Position numbers and translations under genes: made by a program
Assembly (NCBI RefSeq): GCF_963576615.1
Contig: NC_088714.1
Span: 45,417,772 to 45,481,771 of the forward strand
Length of the DNA stretch: 64,000 nt
Origin: Watersipora subatra
Taxonomy: Eukaryota > Bryozoa > Gymnolaemata > Cheilostomatida > Watersiporidae
Direction: 5' to 3'
Notes under the pieces: generated by a model
Databases searched by the model: none
Seen by the model: the letters and a program-made list of their open reading frames with translations, nothing else
What the model was told of the DNA's origin: nothing
In this document: positions 1 to 13,336 of the stretch, piece by piece
How the letters are laid out: every line of letters begins with the position of its first letter
How positions within the stretch are numbered: the stretch's first letter is position 1

Positions 1-1480
1 AATGTGTCCCAGGCTCTCTTTCTCCTCCCTTCCCACCCCTAAGAGAGCCATGCCCAGGCTAAAGTATGGACATGAGCGCTCCAAATTGAAATGGTAGTAC
101 ACTGGGAAATAGTGAGCAGGTATTTTAAATACAACTATGAATATGCTAAAAGAGGTAATGAAGGGATGAGTCTTAATTGCTCAATGCTGGAATCAACCTG
201 GCGCAAGTGACAAAAGAAAGAAAACTGAAACAAATTATATTAATTCTTTAAGAACAAGAACCAAAGAAAATTGATCAATAACAATAAAGAGATTCCAAGA
301 GCAGCTTAAAAACAAGCAACTGCATAACCAAAAATTTGGTGGCTATTTTTAGGTAGCCAACAATGCTGCTGTTCATCAAGTTCGGTTTCCTTGATGGTGA
401 CACTAAGAGAGTTAAGGTTGTCTGAAACTACATAAAAAAGATTGCACTGAAATAATTAGCTTACCACAATATAAATTGGCTAACTGGAGTGGTTGCTAAA
501 TAATGATACCAGGAGGAACGAAGTAAAATTGTTAAGAAAAATTTAGCAAGTATAGAATAACTGGTTATAGTAGAAAGCAACTATTTTTAAATAAAAAATA
601 AGAAAATTTCATAGTAAATATCTTTGGATTTTCTGGAAAGTTTTGACTGAGAACAAAAGGAAGCAGAGATAATAAGAGTAAAGGAAGATCAATAGACAAT
701 AAATGGAACCTATTTTGTAAGATTCTCCCATCAGCTAAGGACTGAGGGTCAAAGATTAAATTCAACAGTTTTATTATAACTGTCGAAAACCGAAAGGGAA
801 GAAAAAAGTCGGTCAATAGTCTTTACCTATCATCGCTTGACTGTAAAAATTTACAATTAGTTGTAACTGTAGCTGTCATAAAGTGAGAGCAAAAAGCTAA
901 AATCAGTCATTAGAATGTCAAGAGGTCAAAAGTTCAAGAGCAGAAGATGAGAAACCTTAAATCAGTATTGAAAACAGAGCTCTCAATGCTTGATAGTAGA
1001 AAATGGGCAAATTATAGGGAATAGTTGGGAACGGAATGTGTGGTTAGAGTCTTGGATGTAGCGAAAAAGCTGGAAAGAGGAAATTATACATTCGACGTAC
1101 AGAAGAATGTAGACAGAAAACTCTACACCACTCTATATGGGTAAGTAATAAAATGAGTGTAAGTGTAAATTCAAGATTACGTTCAAAGGTAGTGTAAGTT
1201 CTCCAAATGTCTTCTGTTATTTACCTCACCCTCTGCCTTTCTTACTACATCTAGCAATTATTACTATTACTACTTCAACTACTGATACTATTATTTTTTT
1301 CTGTTAATATTTATCTTACTATTGTTATTACTATAATTATTGTTACTATTAATATTCTTGCAATTTTTACTATTATTACTGTTTTATTTTCTGTTACTAA
1401 GAAAAGTGTGCTCATCTCTGCCTCCCCTCAAATCTTAATCCAATCAAATAATTAAAGCATGGCTGGTAGGTTTAACTAAC
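1..1480. other. No gene recognised; downstream of partial minus-strand gene
   Basis: The minus-strand gene whose exons lie at 1481-4527 must continue into or beyond this stretch, but I could not identify its next exon. About 1250-1400 is low-complexity sequence rich in TTA and CTA triplets. Nothing else is supported. Confidence 0.4.
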
Positions 1481-4400
1481 CAAAGATCAGCTGTCCGCTT
1501 CCATCTATAAAAATATCAGCATATCTGGCTGTAACATCGGGATGCTGTTTGATCCATCGGGAGATTTCACCTGTACCACTTCGCTGAAATCCCAGTTGCA
1601 TGATTCGAGCTGTGCACACCAGCTCTGAACTACATAAATACTGAACAGCAGTCCATAGAAAGAATAATGACTTAAAGTTTAATTACTGCCAAAATATTTA
1701 CAAGCAGCCTTCAGATTGTCATCTTTAATGCTAACACAAAGATACAGGCCTCGGTTGGTGTATAACTTAAAATATATTTCCAATAACTTTCCAAATGGGT
1801 AGATGTTATAACTAGAATAATCATTGTTAAGGAAACAGGTAAAAATGTCCAGAATATGTACAGACATTTACTCTGTAGAAAGTCATAACGGGTCAACCAT
1901 TTGCCACATGCTGTAGCAGCAAGTATAGCCAAAAATCAGGACTTCATCTTTTGCTGCCTTCATTTTTAAAACTAGGGAAAATCTACTATTACCCTTACTT
2001 ATACTTATTGTACTTACTTTCCACTTTCTAAGCTGGCCATTGCATCACTGCCACATGATGAAGCTGTGCAGTAGCTGAAACAAGTGCCATTTGGAAACTC
2101 AGACAGAATGGTGGCTTGCTCACAATTGGCAGGGACACCGAGCGTGATTGGGTACACCTCAGCTGGTACCTCCTAAAAAATAGTTATTTTCTTTCACACA
2201 AAGTTTCACCATTGTTTCAAAATCTATCCTAAAGGTTGTTTAAAGCTTATTCCTTTATCAGAGTTTTTAATCTTTTCTACCTAATTGCGTCAATAATATT
2301 GATTAATCATTCAAGGTAGCATTATATTCGTGTTTTATCACTCCTCTTCACAAGTTGTTAACATTTGCTATAAAATCTAAATTTCTTTTGTCAAGTTGTG
2401 GCATGTGCCATCTGATGTTTTTGCCATTGCATGAATATTTATTTACCACAGGCCAATTCTTTGAAGCAAATAATAATTTCAAACTGCCAATATTCTTTTA
2501 AATCCATTGCAAGTTAAATTTTTGTAGTACTATTTGAGTAGAAATAATATTAAGGAAAGGCTGCATTCATTTTAAGATTTAAAACTATGTGTTATATATT
2601 TTTAAAAGTACTAACATAGCAAAAAAGACCTAATGACCTGAGAACTAAGAGCAACAAAAACCCATACAGTGACTAACTTAAGAGTCCTTAAAAATGGCTT
2701 TTCCACCACAGTAAAAATCAACGAGCAAATCTATATATATATATTTCTCATTGTTGGTGTGTAGGTGTGTCTAGCTATAGATATAGCTATAGCGCACATT
2801 GATTATTTTACCAATGCGCCCACGCGTTATGATGCCCCGTTAAGAAATATATTTTCGTAAGGTTCAGTTACTACAGCTAAGGTCAAGGCCAATTCTTCTC
2901 ACGCGAACAATTATATTGAAACATTTTGGGACCTAAATATATGCAACACAAAGCTTCTACGTCTTTTTCTCGTTAGGGAAAATTTGTTCGGCCCACGAAA
3001 TCAACAATAATTTATCCAGAATCTGAAGTTTGGCTATTAGTGTACCGATTATATATGTTATTAAAAGATACACATCCCTGAACTCGCAATGGCGAGTTAT
3101 CCGTATCCGTTCTCCGGTATATCCGGTATCCGTTATAATGAACACGATTAGCTAACATAGCTGAAACAAGTGCCATTTGTTTCATAAAGTAAAGGATAAA
3201 ATTTCTTTTAAATGTTTGAAGTTTGCTAAAATACATACTAAAACTTCCTTCGCTAATGTATGTGTTTAGTAAATTAAATTCATTCAAGTTAAATTCAGCA
3301 TTTAAGTTGCACGCCTGTCTCAAAAGTAAGAACTCTCCAAGTAGTGCATTTTAATGTGCTATCTTGCAAATCATAACCACAAAATGCACTAAAGTCACTG
3401 TAGGTACCTATATAGTTACCAAGGTTAACATGGTATTTTGGTACTATTTTTAATGATGATGATTTTTACTAGGAGGTGATTGCATCAGATAATGACTGTG
3501 GGTTTCTATACCACTCTATGTACATCTAATAACCTACAATATTTCCGCACACTAATTTTCGCCAACACTGAAACAAACTGAAATCATATAATTTTATACC
3601 AAATATTCTTTTATTGGAATCGTATCAAAATAGACTATATTTAACCATTACTCTCTAATAAGTTCACATTTACGTTTAAACACTTTTACAGTTTTATTTT
3701 CCTTCAAATTTATTTCAACGAAACGCTTCTTTCAAGTAATGAATTTTTAAACTTCCATTTGTTTGAAAACCTTTACAGTTGTTTTATTTTCTCTCTTAAT
3801 TTATTTCAACTACACAAAACATTTCTCTCATGATATGTAGTATAAAAGTTAGAATGGCAAATGCTGTTATATGTTGAATACAAATCAATTTTCTGTCCAA
3901 AGACTTTTTATTACCCGGGCAATCCCGAGTAGCACAGCTAGTTATTGTATATAGCATAGTGAGTCTGTCTGCAATTTGCTTAGAAATTGTTTATAAATAA
4001 GTACCCAAGTTCCATCATCAACATTGCGTCTGACTCTTCTTCCTGATAGCGGGGCATCATTTACACCTTCGACATTAGCCATTTGAGGAACTGGTGACAG
4101 TTGGCTGTGAGAGTTTTTAGCAGAAAGTTGTGTATTCATTACTAGGATGCCTGTGATGAAAAGCAGTGTAAGAACAGAGAGCAAGAGGTCAACAGCCCTC
4201 ACACGTAGGAACCATCTCTTCAAGCCTGGGAAATAAAACATTTGATAGTCAAAGACTATGGAAGTGCCATGTAAATTGCAATGCAAAATTTGAACTCATC
4301 ACAAAGTAATTTCCAATAACCAACCAAGAACTATATTAACGAGCTTAGAATTGCAGAATGTACTATTTATTTAGTTTTTATATGTATAGAGTACTACCAG

Positions 4401-4527
4401 AATATTGTTTAACCAGCTTATACTAGCTAAAACTTAATAGTTATCTATAGTTTATTGAATCAATCAACTCCATATTGGTGTCTATGCAAACAAAAACTAG
4501 TACAAAATAATAAGTACACTTACCCAT
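1481..4527 (-). CDS. Type II membrane sulfotransferase-like protein, 5' part, four exons visible
   Basis: Coding pieces in transcript order: 4527-4524 (ATG plus one base), 4225-4005, 2172-2018 and 1629-1481. Phases agree at each junction (1, 0, 2) and the last exon ends in phase 1 at a GTTAGT donor. The start is the ATG in an AAAAAATGG context at the end of an exon that may begin near 4647 (acceptor CACACAG); that exon is otherwise taken as 5' UTR. The protein opens MGLKRWFLRVR followed by a membrane segment at about residues 12-31, giving a cytosolic-N, lumenal-C orientation. A lumenal stem has a basic GRRVRR site, and a cysteine-rich exon (CEQAT..GTCFSYC..SSC) follows. The fourth exon has a P-loop LGFQRSGTG (about 139-147) then WIKQHPDV, as in 5'-phosphosulfate-binding loops of carbohydrate sulfotransferases. 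Golgi location and sulfotransfer are inferred. The 3'-phosphate motif and C-terminus lie outside what I can see. Read-through of the upstream exon as coding is the main alternative. Confidence 0.6.
3530..3945 (-). repeat. Interspersed repeat remnant in first long intron
   Basis: On the minus strand this starts with a TAGCTGTGC..CCCGGGTAATAAAA sequence, a GC-rich tip unlike its AT-rich surroundings and typical of the end of a dispersed non-coding repeat. It lies in the intron between 4005 and 2172. Borders are approximate and the class is unknown. Confidence 0.3.
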
Positions 4528-5093
4528 TTTTTCAAGGTCCTGGCAGACGAGAAAATAACAATCAAATCCGAGAAGCTGAGTTAACGCTCTGGCTGACACT
4601 AAGGGATTGGTTGGATGAGAAGGTTCAAGTGATCTTTCTATATCCAGCTGTGTGTACAGCAAGGAAACAAATCTCCAATATTACTGTGAAATGTTAAACT
4701 AGAATATAAAAGGATATACGGTTGCTAAAGAGTGTCAACTATTTTTGGAAACAATTTGACTCTTACCAGGTGGCCTTTAAGAGGAGAAATGGACTAAGCA
4801 CTCAAGTCAACACTCTATAATACTTTCGCAATCTTTTATTCATATGTGAACAGGGATTGGTTCAAGAATAAAGCAAACACCCAATAACGTAATTGTCATT
4901 GTTGACATCAAACCAGGCTGAACGAGTCTGAGCTGGCGCGTGATTGAATGCTATTATAGAATTGATTGTTGTTCAGGCTAACTGTTAGCTAGGAGCAGTA
5001 GAGGTAGTCATATAAAGGTCAGCACATTACGGAAGGAAATATGAAAAATGGCTGCTGCTTTTTAACTTATTTCTCAAAAAATTATTCTGTCAT

Positions 5094-5094
5094 A

Positions 5095-5124
<30 letters not shown>
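5094..5124. repeat. (AAT)n microsatellite
   Basis: About ten uninterrupted AAT triplets. A second, shorter AAT run lies at about 5817-5836. Confidence 0.9.
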
Positions 5125-5126
<2 letters not shown>

Positions 5127-5544
5127 CATTAGTACACATACAGTGTGCACTATGGCTAATATCTTTTTTGAGGTTAACACAGAGACTGCAGAGTAAAAAC
5201 AGGCAATGTTAAGATAAAGTCAGGCATTGCCTTGGCTTGTCACGTGTGCGTATGTCTCTAGACTACTTTATAATAATAAGAACTCAACAGAGTAAACAGA
5301 GAAGTTGAATGTGTCCAACAAGAGATAAATGAAGGAGTTTCCTAAATAGATCTATCGAGCTAACTTATCTGCTGCTTCATTTATTCATGGGGAAAAGAAT
5401 ATGTTAGACACTTAAGCAAAAGGGTAGATCTGTTACGATGCAGCTTAACATCAATGCTATGAATAATGTGTTGCAAGCATGGCGTGGCAGTTTATTCTAT
5501 TTCATTGCGTATGAACTAGATATGTCATAGATTAGATTATAGTT

Positions 5545-5735
5545 TAGAGATTAAATACTGCAGCTATAGAATGAATCATAGAGTTACGGATTAGACTCTA
5601 CAACTGTATATTACATGTAAGTACTACAGTTATAAATTGAAGACCTACAGCTATAGGTTAGATACTACGGTTGTAGATTTGATACTAGAGTTATAGCTCA
5701 AATACTACAGTTATAGAATGAATACTACAGTTATG
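5545..5735. repeat. Degenerate ~20-25-bp tandem repeat
   Basis: Successive copies of a motif like ATACTACAGTTATAGA with point changes and small length variation; at least eight copies are visible. Confidence 0.6.
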
Positions 5736-6380
5736 ACTTCTTGGCAATGAGTGGTATGAGGGTGAAGTCTTTATATCATGTTTGAATTTTAATATCATAT
5801 CTGTGAAATTGTAAAATAATAATAATAATAATAATGGTGTTTGCTAAATGCTTCGGGTACATGATTGGCATTTATTGATCAAGAAGATAAATCTCTGTAA
5901 CACTTCATTAAAGAAAAGCCAAAAGCCTTAACTCGGTATTTAATGTCCAACGGCTACAATATCTTATTGGCTGTGGTACATAAGAGATGCTGAAGTTTAA
6001 ATAAGCAAGCATGACAATACTGTCAAAGCCAGGATTACCTCCTTAAGTTATATTCGACCAAAGAATAGGAAAAAGTCATAAGGTTGAGATGATCATTATT
6101 TGATGTAGCATCTTGTAGCATCTATGTACTTTTTGCATGTGTGTAGTTTGTTTACAACTTATTCTGTAGCCATGGGCATAACTCAAAAAATTCTATACTC
6201 ATTTCATTAATTAACAGAAGTTTACATCTGTGTGTTTACGCCAAGGCAAGTTATTGATTGTTAAATACCTCTTTGGCACTCATTTATAATCTTGTAAGAA
6301 TAAGTCCTATCTGACTAACACACACTTTTTACACCAGTGATGTGTAAGCCTGAACCACACTGAAAATATATATTTTTGTG

Positions 6381-6545
6381 CGTTTGAACGTTGTAGGTGA
6401 ATATTTGCATGTGCATATCTGGTGTCAGAAGCGTTACTCGAACATTGTAGGTAAATATCTATATTTATCACATGCACTACTTCAATACCGTAGGTGAATA
6501 TGTGTGCCTGTCACAAGCTTTGCTTGAACGCTAAGAATATATTTG
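6381..6545. repeat. Degenerate ~55-65-bp tandem repeat
   Basis: Three diverged copies share a core like GAACGTTGTAGGTGAATAT, each followed by a CATGTGC or TCACATGC variant. Confidence 0.5.
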
Positions 6546-7185
6546 CATTTATAATAAGGGTTACGTAAATGGTCAAAGTCGGTATGTGTAAACATTAGCA
6601 AATCTTTTGTCATAATTTAGGAAGAAGATGAACGTGTCTAAAGAAACTCAATCCTTTTCAATAAACATTATTCATGTTTCTAAATATTTCTAACAGTAAG
6701 CAGAAATGTAAATATTGCAATCCTATTTACATTCACAGTTGTAGTACTTGTGACTAAGTCAGCGCTAGTAGGTTCCGGTATAACTTTAAAGTTTCTTTCA
6801 TCGCAACGCGAATGGCGAGCAAACTGATTCCAACAAGCGAAGCTACAAAAAAGGCCAATTTTAGAACTGATTTAGCTTTGATTGCTTTGACAAAAGTCTT
6901 TCAATTTGTCTCTTAACTTATTAATAAATGCATAGACATCTTAAAATAAGTGCAAATGTTTTATATCAAATTAGAATTATATTAATTTTTCAAAAATTCA
7001 CGTTTAATCAATGATAACTTTATTACATAATGACACTTATTATCATGATACTTTTATTATACTGTGAGATTTGTTATGCAGATTGCAAGAGAAAGCAGAA
7101 GACAGAGCTGCATGGAAGTCAGTGATAAAGCCTAAACCATGAGACAGTCATTGTCGAAACGACCGACTGTAAGAGGGATACATCA

Positions 7186-7343
7186 AATATTATCATGATA
7201 CCTTTATTACCTGTGATATATATTATCATGATACCTTTACTACATTGTGATATATATTATAATGAGACCTTTATTACACTGTGATATACATGTATATTAT
7301 AATGATACCTTTATTACACTATGACATATATTATCATCATGCA
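7186..7343. repeat. Tandem repeat, ~40-50-bp unit
   Basis: Four diverged copies of TTATCATGATACCTTTATTA followed by CTGTGATATATA. A related single copy lies at about 7035-7075. Confidence 0.65.
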
Positions 7344-10300
7344 TTTATTACAACCATTGTGATGAGTACATGCTAATGTAAACTGGCTAGTAAGTAAGAG
7401 AAGCTGCAGCAGAAAAAGGCAAAATGCAAGCAAAGCAAAATAATTTTGCCCTAAACACCAAATTTTATTATAAATGCTGCAACTTGAAATCATGCTACAT
7501 TTATCAATTATTTTTATTGCAGACTGTTTAGTACAATGGTAAAACAACTTGCATGTTTTTTTTATTTACTCACAGACAAACTTCAAGCTAATTATGATAA
7601 ACGCTGCTAATCCAAACACAATTGCTGTCATTCACTGCTGCATCAGCTACCACACCAAAGTATGTGAATTTGTACAGTAGTTTGTACTGCATTGTAGTCT
7701 TTGGGTGGAGTCGATGAACAAGTTAATAGCATCATTGTCAACAACTGCCAGCCACATTCTAAAAGGTCAAATATAAGTCATGGGTTTTAATAAGAATGCA
7801 CTCACTAGCAAACATCAATGGTGTTTTGAGCAAAAACAATAGGGCTAATATTTTGATTATTTTCTGGCTATGCAGACAATTGTATTGACAAGGTATGATC
7901 AATAAAAAATAACATCTGGTTTTATGGAAAAACACACTCCACCCAGTTCTATTCATTTTTTTGCTTAAAATAACATTTGAATAACTTCTTTCCTTCACGA
8001 CCATAATCAGGGTTTCATGTTCCATGTTCACTGAGCTATTAATCTACAAGTGCAATTCTGTATTGAGTTTCTTCTATGTAGTTAAGTAAATAGGGTACAC
8101 TGACTTTAGCTACTCTTAAAATGGGACATCAGATAAACACAGAACTGGCGACTTTCTGAGTGTATAAGATATACCATATTCCAGGGTATTTATCTAAAAC
8201 AAAATGATTATCAAAATGCCGAATTTAAAGCTTGAACTCTCGAGACACTTTGTCATATATATTTTATTGCCATCATATGATTGCATTGCTCAAGCAATTG
8301 CAGTTAGCATTCTTTTGTTATTACTAATAATTATTGTCATCCTTATTTTATTGCTATAGTTCATTGCTAAGAAAATTATGATTAGCATTTTCTACAAAGC
8401 CAGTCACTTACCAGTCACTTACCAGTCATTTGCTAGCAACTGGCCAGTGACTGGCCAGTCAAGATAATAGTGCCTATAATAGTAGTACTAAAGACCATTT
8501 TCATAGTGGTTGCATTAAAAAATAATAGTGTGCCGTCTGTCATTTGGATCTTAGTTTGAACTGGAAAAGTGTCAAGAAGTCAGAAAATGAGACAGATGGC
8601 AGCCATCATGCATGCGAGAAAAGCAGTAGCTTAAAGTAGGTTAGACTATCCAAGTAAGTTAGGTAAACCAATTTTTGTGAGTAATTTTTTGCCAGTTATG
8701 TATTTATCTGGGCTTCTGACAAAACAATGTGCAGCCAAAAACGCAAACTGCATGATCAACTTAGTCGAAGCTGTAGCAATATTTATGTTCAAGTTTCTGC
8801 CAGTTGCATAGAAGCTCAGAAGTAACAGAGGGTATAGACATCATAAAGATTATTGCAAGGTTATCATATTAGTCCAACCAAACTTTCAAATTTTTTTGCA
8901 GAGCTAGCAGTTAGCATGTTTCCTAATACAAACTTTGGTTAGCTATAGTCTCCATTGCTACTCACCATGGCTAGCCAGTCTCCATAGTTACTCACCATGG
9001 CCTTTTGAAAGTACTTTTTTGCACCAATTTTTCAACATTATTTCGCTCCCTCTCCTCCCCTTCACCCCTTTACTCTCTTGTTATTTTTCAATCATTCATG
9101 TTTACGTGTGTTACTACATGCATATCAGGTTCTCTAGTTTGTATACTCTTCTATTGGAAGTGGTGACAAGATTGCCCTGATATATTGATGTATATCAAGT
9201 TAAACATCTTGCAAATTCCCGTATCAGTGATACCTATTTGTAGAACATTAGTCTTTAAATGTTGTGCAGAAATACATCTGGTCTTTTGGTTTAGCACCTG
9301 TTTAACCAATGTCTTTGAAGGGTGTAAAAAAGAATTGAAGACAATTCTACTAAATATTAAAAGATTTCAATTGAGGGCTATTAGGTAATCTTTGTAAAAG
9401 GTAGGACCTGTCTAATTTGAAATCTGAATGGGCGGCTTTGTTGGTGATTTTGAAGTCTACCAAATTACAGATCTGTTCTGTGTTAAACATTTCTCAAAGT
9501 AGAATTATTTCTAATTGCTTTCAAGTGTTGCCAAGTGTAGATTCATAATTAATCAGAAATTAAAGTAAATTAAAGTCTTTTATCTTTTGATACATTATTA
9601 GGTTCTCTCAGGACCAATATTGGTTTTAAGCTTTAAGTTCTCTCTGACTACTCATGGCTCTTGCTTTTCTCAAAATCAATATTTACTTCTGGTACCCAAC
9701 AGTTTTTTACATTTGCGGCGTTCACGTTTGATGAAAATCTTTGATATTGGTGTTTTTATTTCAATAATTTTGTGCACTATTATCAAATTCGCTTTTCCGG
9801 TGAGAACTAAAAGAATTACGAGTTCTCTGTACAGTAGTTTGGAAATTTTGCTAGTAACACATGTTACTAACATTCAATTGTGAATGAGCTTCTCATATAA
9901 GTAGACTTCATGTTGTTTTTCAAAGGCCTACAAGTTCTCGGTAGTGAGAGTTTTTATAGGGGTTAACCACAGCCGTTACTTTCTATTAGTAAATCTACAT
10001 TGTCTCTGTGCTGTGTGCTTTAAAACTTAATGTGAGAAAATATTTCAGATATGATGTTCTTGTTTAGCTTGCCTATGTTTCCAGCAGCCTCTGGCTGCCT
10101 ATATAAGCATAGCTTTTAATAGAAGCAACGGATTTAGATTCAAGGAACACCCTGTACATATATGTATCGTATTTACTCTCTAACTAACTGTCAGATCTAT
10201 TTGAACTCAGTGTACTCATTTAGCATTCTGAGATTGAACGGTTTGATAAGTGACAATGAAAACATTAGACTCTTGATCATGAAATGCAGTTAGCAATACA

Positions 10301-10638
10301 TGATACAGATGTTTTAAAAAACATGTATATGTAGAAAGTGGTGACACACTATCATGTGCATGATTGCTAATGGCTAATACAGATTGATCATATTTGTCTA
10401 CTTTTGGAGAAAGTTAAGCGCGATAATAAGGAGTGAGTTGATCATATGCCCTCTTTGTAATAACTTTCATTATGAAGCATAAGTGTGGCCTCTGTAGCAT
10501 ACTGTAAGTGAGTAGACTTGAGAATATTATATAATTTATCAATAGTTGAATCATTCAAGGAATGATTTCTCTCTAGGTGTTAGAACTGTGTTACGAGGTT
10601 TTGGTGCCTAGCCCTACTTTTGATGTTTTCATTTCCAG

Positions 10639-10754
10639 AAACATCTGACACAGTATTACCAGCCTTCAAGGCTGCTTTCATTGACCTGACAGCAACCTTG
10701 GTCAACATCCCTTTCTATAGAAAGGGCATAAAAGCTAAAGATATTCTATATTAA
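10639..10754 (+). pseudogene. Possible cytochrome P450-like exon remnant
   Basis: An acceptor-like TTTTCATTTCCAG precedes a 38-codon open frame ending in a TAA, with no donor. The translation includes LVNIPFYRKGIKAKDILY, which resembles the P450 segment where a Pro-Phe pair precedes a Lys-Gly-x-Lys-Ala-Arg-type helix, as in CYP26-like enzymes. In another frame just downstream (about 10788-10830) a weak REKILEVIDLQ peptide would be consistent with a frame-shifted continuation. No heme-binding cysteine motif or flanking exons were seen. This rests on short pattern similarity only, and chance is a real alternative. Confidence 0.25.
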
Positions 10755-12020
10755 CTTCTCTGTTTTTCCATGCATCAGAAAAAGGAAGGGAGAAAATCCT
10801 TGAGGTTATCGACCTACAACATAGTGATATAATTCCGCTGTTTATATTTTCCTAATTTTACATAGCAACTTTCTACATAGTCTACAAATATAGCAAAACT
10901 GCCAAACTCTACTTTTTAAGAAGAATATCTTTTGTAAATTAGCACATATTAAATATTTAAACTGATATGAAAGTATTTGTCAAATAAGCGCTGCCACAAT
11001 TTTTCATAGGCATTCAATTGACTAAAAGAAGTAGCACCAACACAGGTAATTGCTTCTCTTTCTAAATTTATCTGAAGGCCTCTACGTGTACACTTTTAGT
11101 TTTAGACTTGTCTTCAGCGCAAGATTTCTAGATAGAGTAAAAACCTCTAAATAGGTTATTTAATTCTTGATGGTATCACAACGATATATGTATAAGTTGA
11201 TAATCATCAACCGATCCAGCTATACAATCAAAAGTGGAGCTGGACAGTTGACCTTTAGATTTGCAAGATTACAAAAACCTAACAAGTTGATTATCTGATA
11301 CTTTTATCACCAGTTTCTAGCCACTCAACTATAGTCTGCTAGATGACTTTATGAGTAGCTCTATGCCTGCATGAAGTAGCCATGTTGGAATTAAAGTAAA
11401 AATGGAGTGAGAGCTAAACCATTTGGCAACCGATGGACAACAGTGTCATATTCTATAGCGTAAGTTAGATGAATAGGTAAAATGGAGTTTTCTTCTCTCT
11501 TGATTCAACAATTTTTTATCCACAAGAGTAGACAACTATTGTAGTAGCACATACTATTTTTATTATTAAAGCTGTCCTCATATGTATATGACCAATAACA
11601 GTTTTAAATCAAAAACAACATATGTTTCATTTACTGAATTTGCTAGCAAATATAAGTCAAGTTGTACATTGTACCCACACAAAAAAAAACAGTCCAAGAT
11701 GCGAAATCAGCTAATGGGCCACAGTATAAAACAAGCGGGTCGACATACAAAAGACCTTTTGTATGTGGAAACATCTGTTGCAAATCGAAGTAAAATTTTT
11801 AACAATAGACTTTAAAAACTTACAACTTTTGCATTTATGGTTTTTTGTAAGTAGAGGGTTTACACTGTTCGACTGTTTACAACAGTATGTAATTCTTATT
11901 TTATAGAAAAAATGTAATAGATTTTATGACCTTAAAAATTTGTAATTTTAAATCAAATGTTCTGAAAATCATTTGCTGAGAAAATTAAATGCACAAAACT
12001 AAGGACTTAATGACACAAGA

Positions 12021-12124
12021 CTGACAGAGTGTCATAAAGTGCAACACTGACAGAGTGTCATAAAGTGCAACACTGACAGAGTGTCATAATGTGCAACACT
12101 GACAGAGTGTCATAAAGCGCAGCA
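12021..12124. repeat. 26-bp tandem repeat, four copies
   Basis: Unit begins CTGACAGAGTGTCATAAAG and recurs at 12021, 12047, 12073 and 12099 with only one to three differences, implying recent expansion. Confidence 0.9.
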
Positions 12125-12734
12125 ACAGGGCAACCACTGATGACCGCAGAATCAACATCTCTTGTTGAAATAAGATGCAGTACATCTTTATGGGTGCCAT
12201 CCATCATACTTGCATTGCATCATCTGCAAACAGGAACAGATATTCTATGATAATAAACTCAAATCGATGTTCACCATTAAGTATTAGATGTACTCTCTCT
12301 TTCTCATAAAAACTGTGTAAATGCTAGCATAGTTTATTGCAAATTGGTCAAGGAATTTCTATGGTGTTCACTTAGCTCTCTTAGTCTCATCTAACTTTCC
12401 ATCTAGTTTGACAAACTTGTCTGATGTTTATAATTTTAAACTGTCTCAATTTCTTTATACATATGGACTTTTTTCTAAAATACAAAAAATTACATTTCTA
12501 GATATAGTCACATGATTTGTTGCTGTTTATCGCAGTGCAGTTGATGGGTAACATGCGTATCTTAATTATGGATTAGTGTTCAAGACCAGAATTTTGCTAT
12601 TTTTTGTAAACCACTAGATTTCCTTTAAAGATAAAAAACCTGATCTTTAAAAGAACTTTTCAAAATTTTAAGAAATTTTATGTAGATACGAGGCAACCAG
12701 TTAGACCTATTGTTCCACTTGTTTAGGTATATAA

Positions 12735-12902
12735 ATTTGAGTGTCTGTCTGGCTGTCTCTCTGTTTGTCTGTCTGTCGTTCGTTTGTCCAGTTACAGTGA
12801 TAAAGTTTCAGGAGCAAAAGTATTTTCTCAGCACTGCATTGGAACTAGGAGATTCCGGTTTTCTATACAGGCGTGCTATCCACTAGTCCACACAGCCTCT
12901 TA
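12735..12902 (-). mobile_element. tRNA-derived SINE-like element
   Basis: On the minus strand the head (about 12900 to 12835) reads like a tRNA: a GGCTGTGTGG start, an A-box-like TGGACTAGTGG, a GATAGCACGCC D-arm/anticodon lead and a decayed B-box-like AGTTCCAATGC. The body ends in a run of GACA/GACAGACA units at about 12750-12780. This matches a Pol III SINE with a short repeat tail. A related GTCTGTCTGTC piece lies near 25390. Confidence 0.5.
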
Positions 12903-13336
12903 TTGTCCTATGATGGAATAATTGTGTACATACTTATTACAGCAGGTAAAATGTGCACACTTCCAAGTCCTTGGAAAAATACTATTGGTTTCTACTAGCA
13001 TGCTTGATCATGAGACATAATGGTGTGATACAATTATAAGCACAGTTGCAATCAGTGCTCTTATTATAGTAAAGATTTAGACTAGCTTAAGTTACTAGCT
13101 TAAGTTACTCAAGGTCATAAAGAAACTTAGCCAATGTCAGCTACATTACCTGCCACTGTTTTTAAGCTTTTTTCATTACCCATGCAACATCGGACATTCA
13201 CCTATAGTTAGCATATAAAACACATCTTTATACTCATTGTGACTTACATCTTAAGATGGCAGCTAGTACATCGTAGTTTATACTGATAAAAGTTGTCGTC
13301 ATCTACAAAGTACAGAATATCCAGTAGAGAAACTCA

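Larger units (their letters stand above)
4648..10638. other. Gene-free stretch with tandem repeats
   Basis: Open frames are short, uncorrelated and AT-rich. The recognisable content is simple or tandem repeats, listed separately. Upstream exons of the minus-strand membrane gene could lie here, but none is clear. Confidence 0.4.

Noticed and set aside
6754-6903. Minus-strand 49-codon frame with a predicted membrane helix
   Set aside because: No methionine start, splice partner or family match; length is not unusual by chance.
8395-8465. CAGTCACTTAC / CTGGCCAGTGA short repeats as a regulatory palindrome
   Set aside because: A few imperfect simple repeats; no gene nearby to regulate.
9620-9883. 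87-codon plus-strand frame
   Set aside because: AT-rich, no domain, and overlapped by an equally long frame on the other strand; typical noise.
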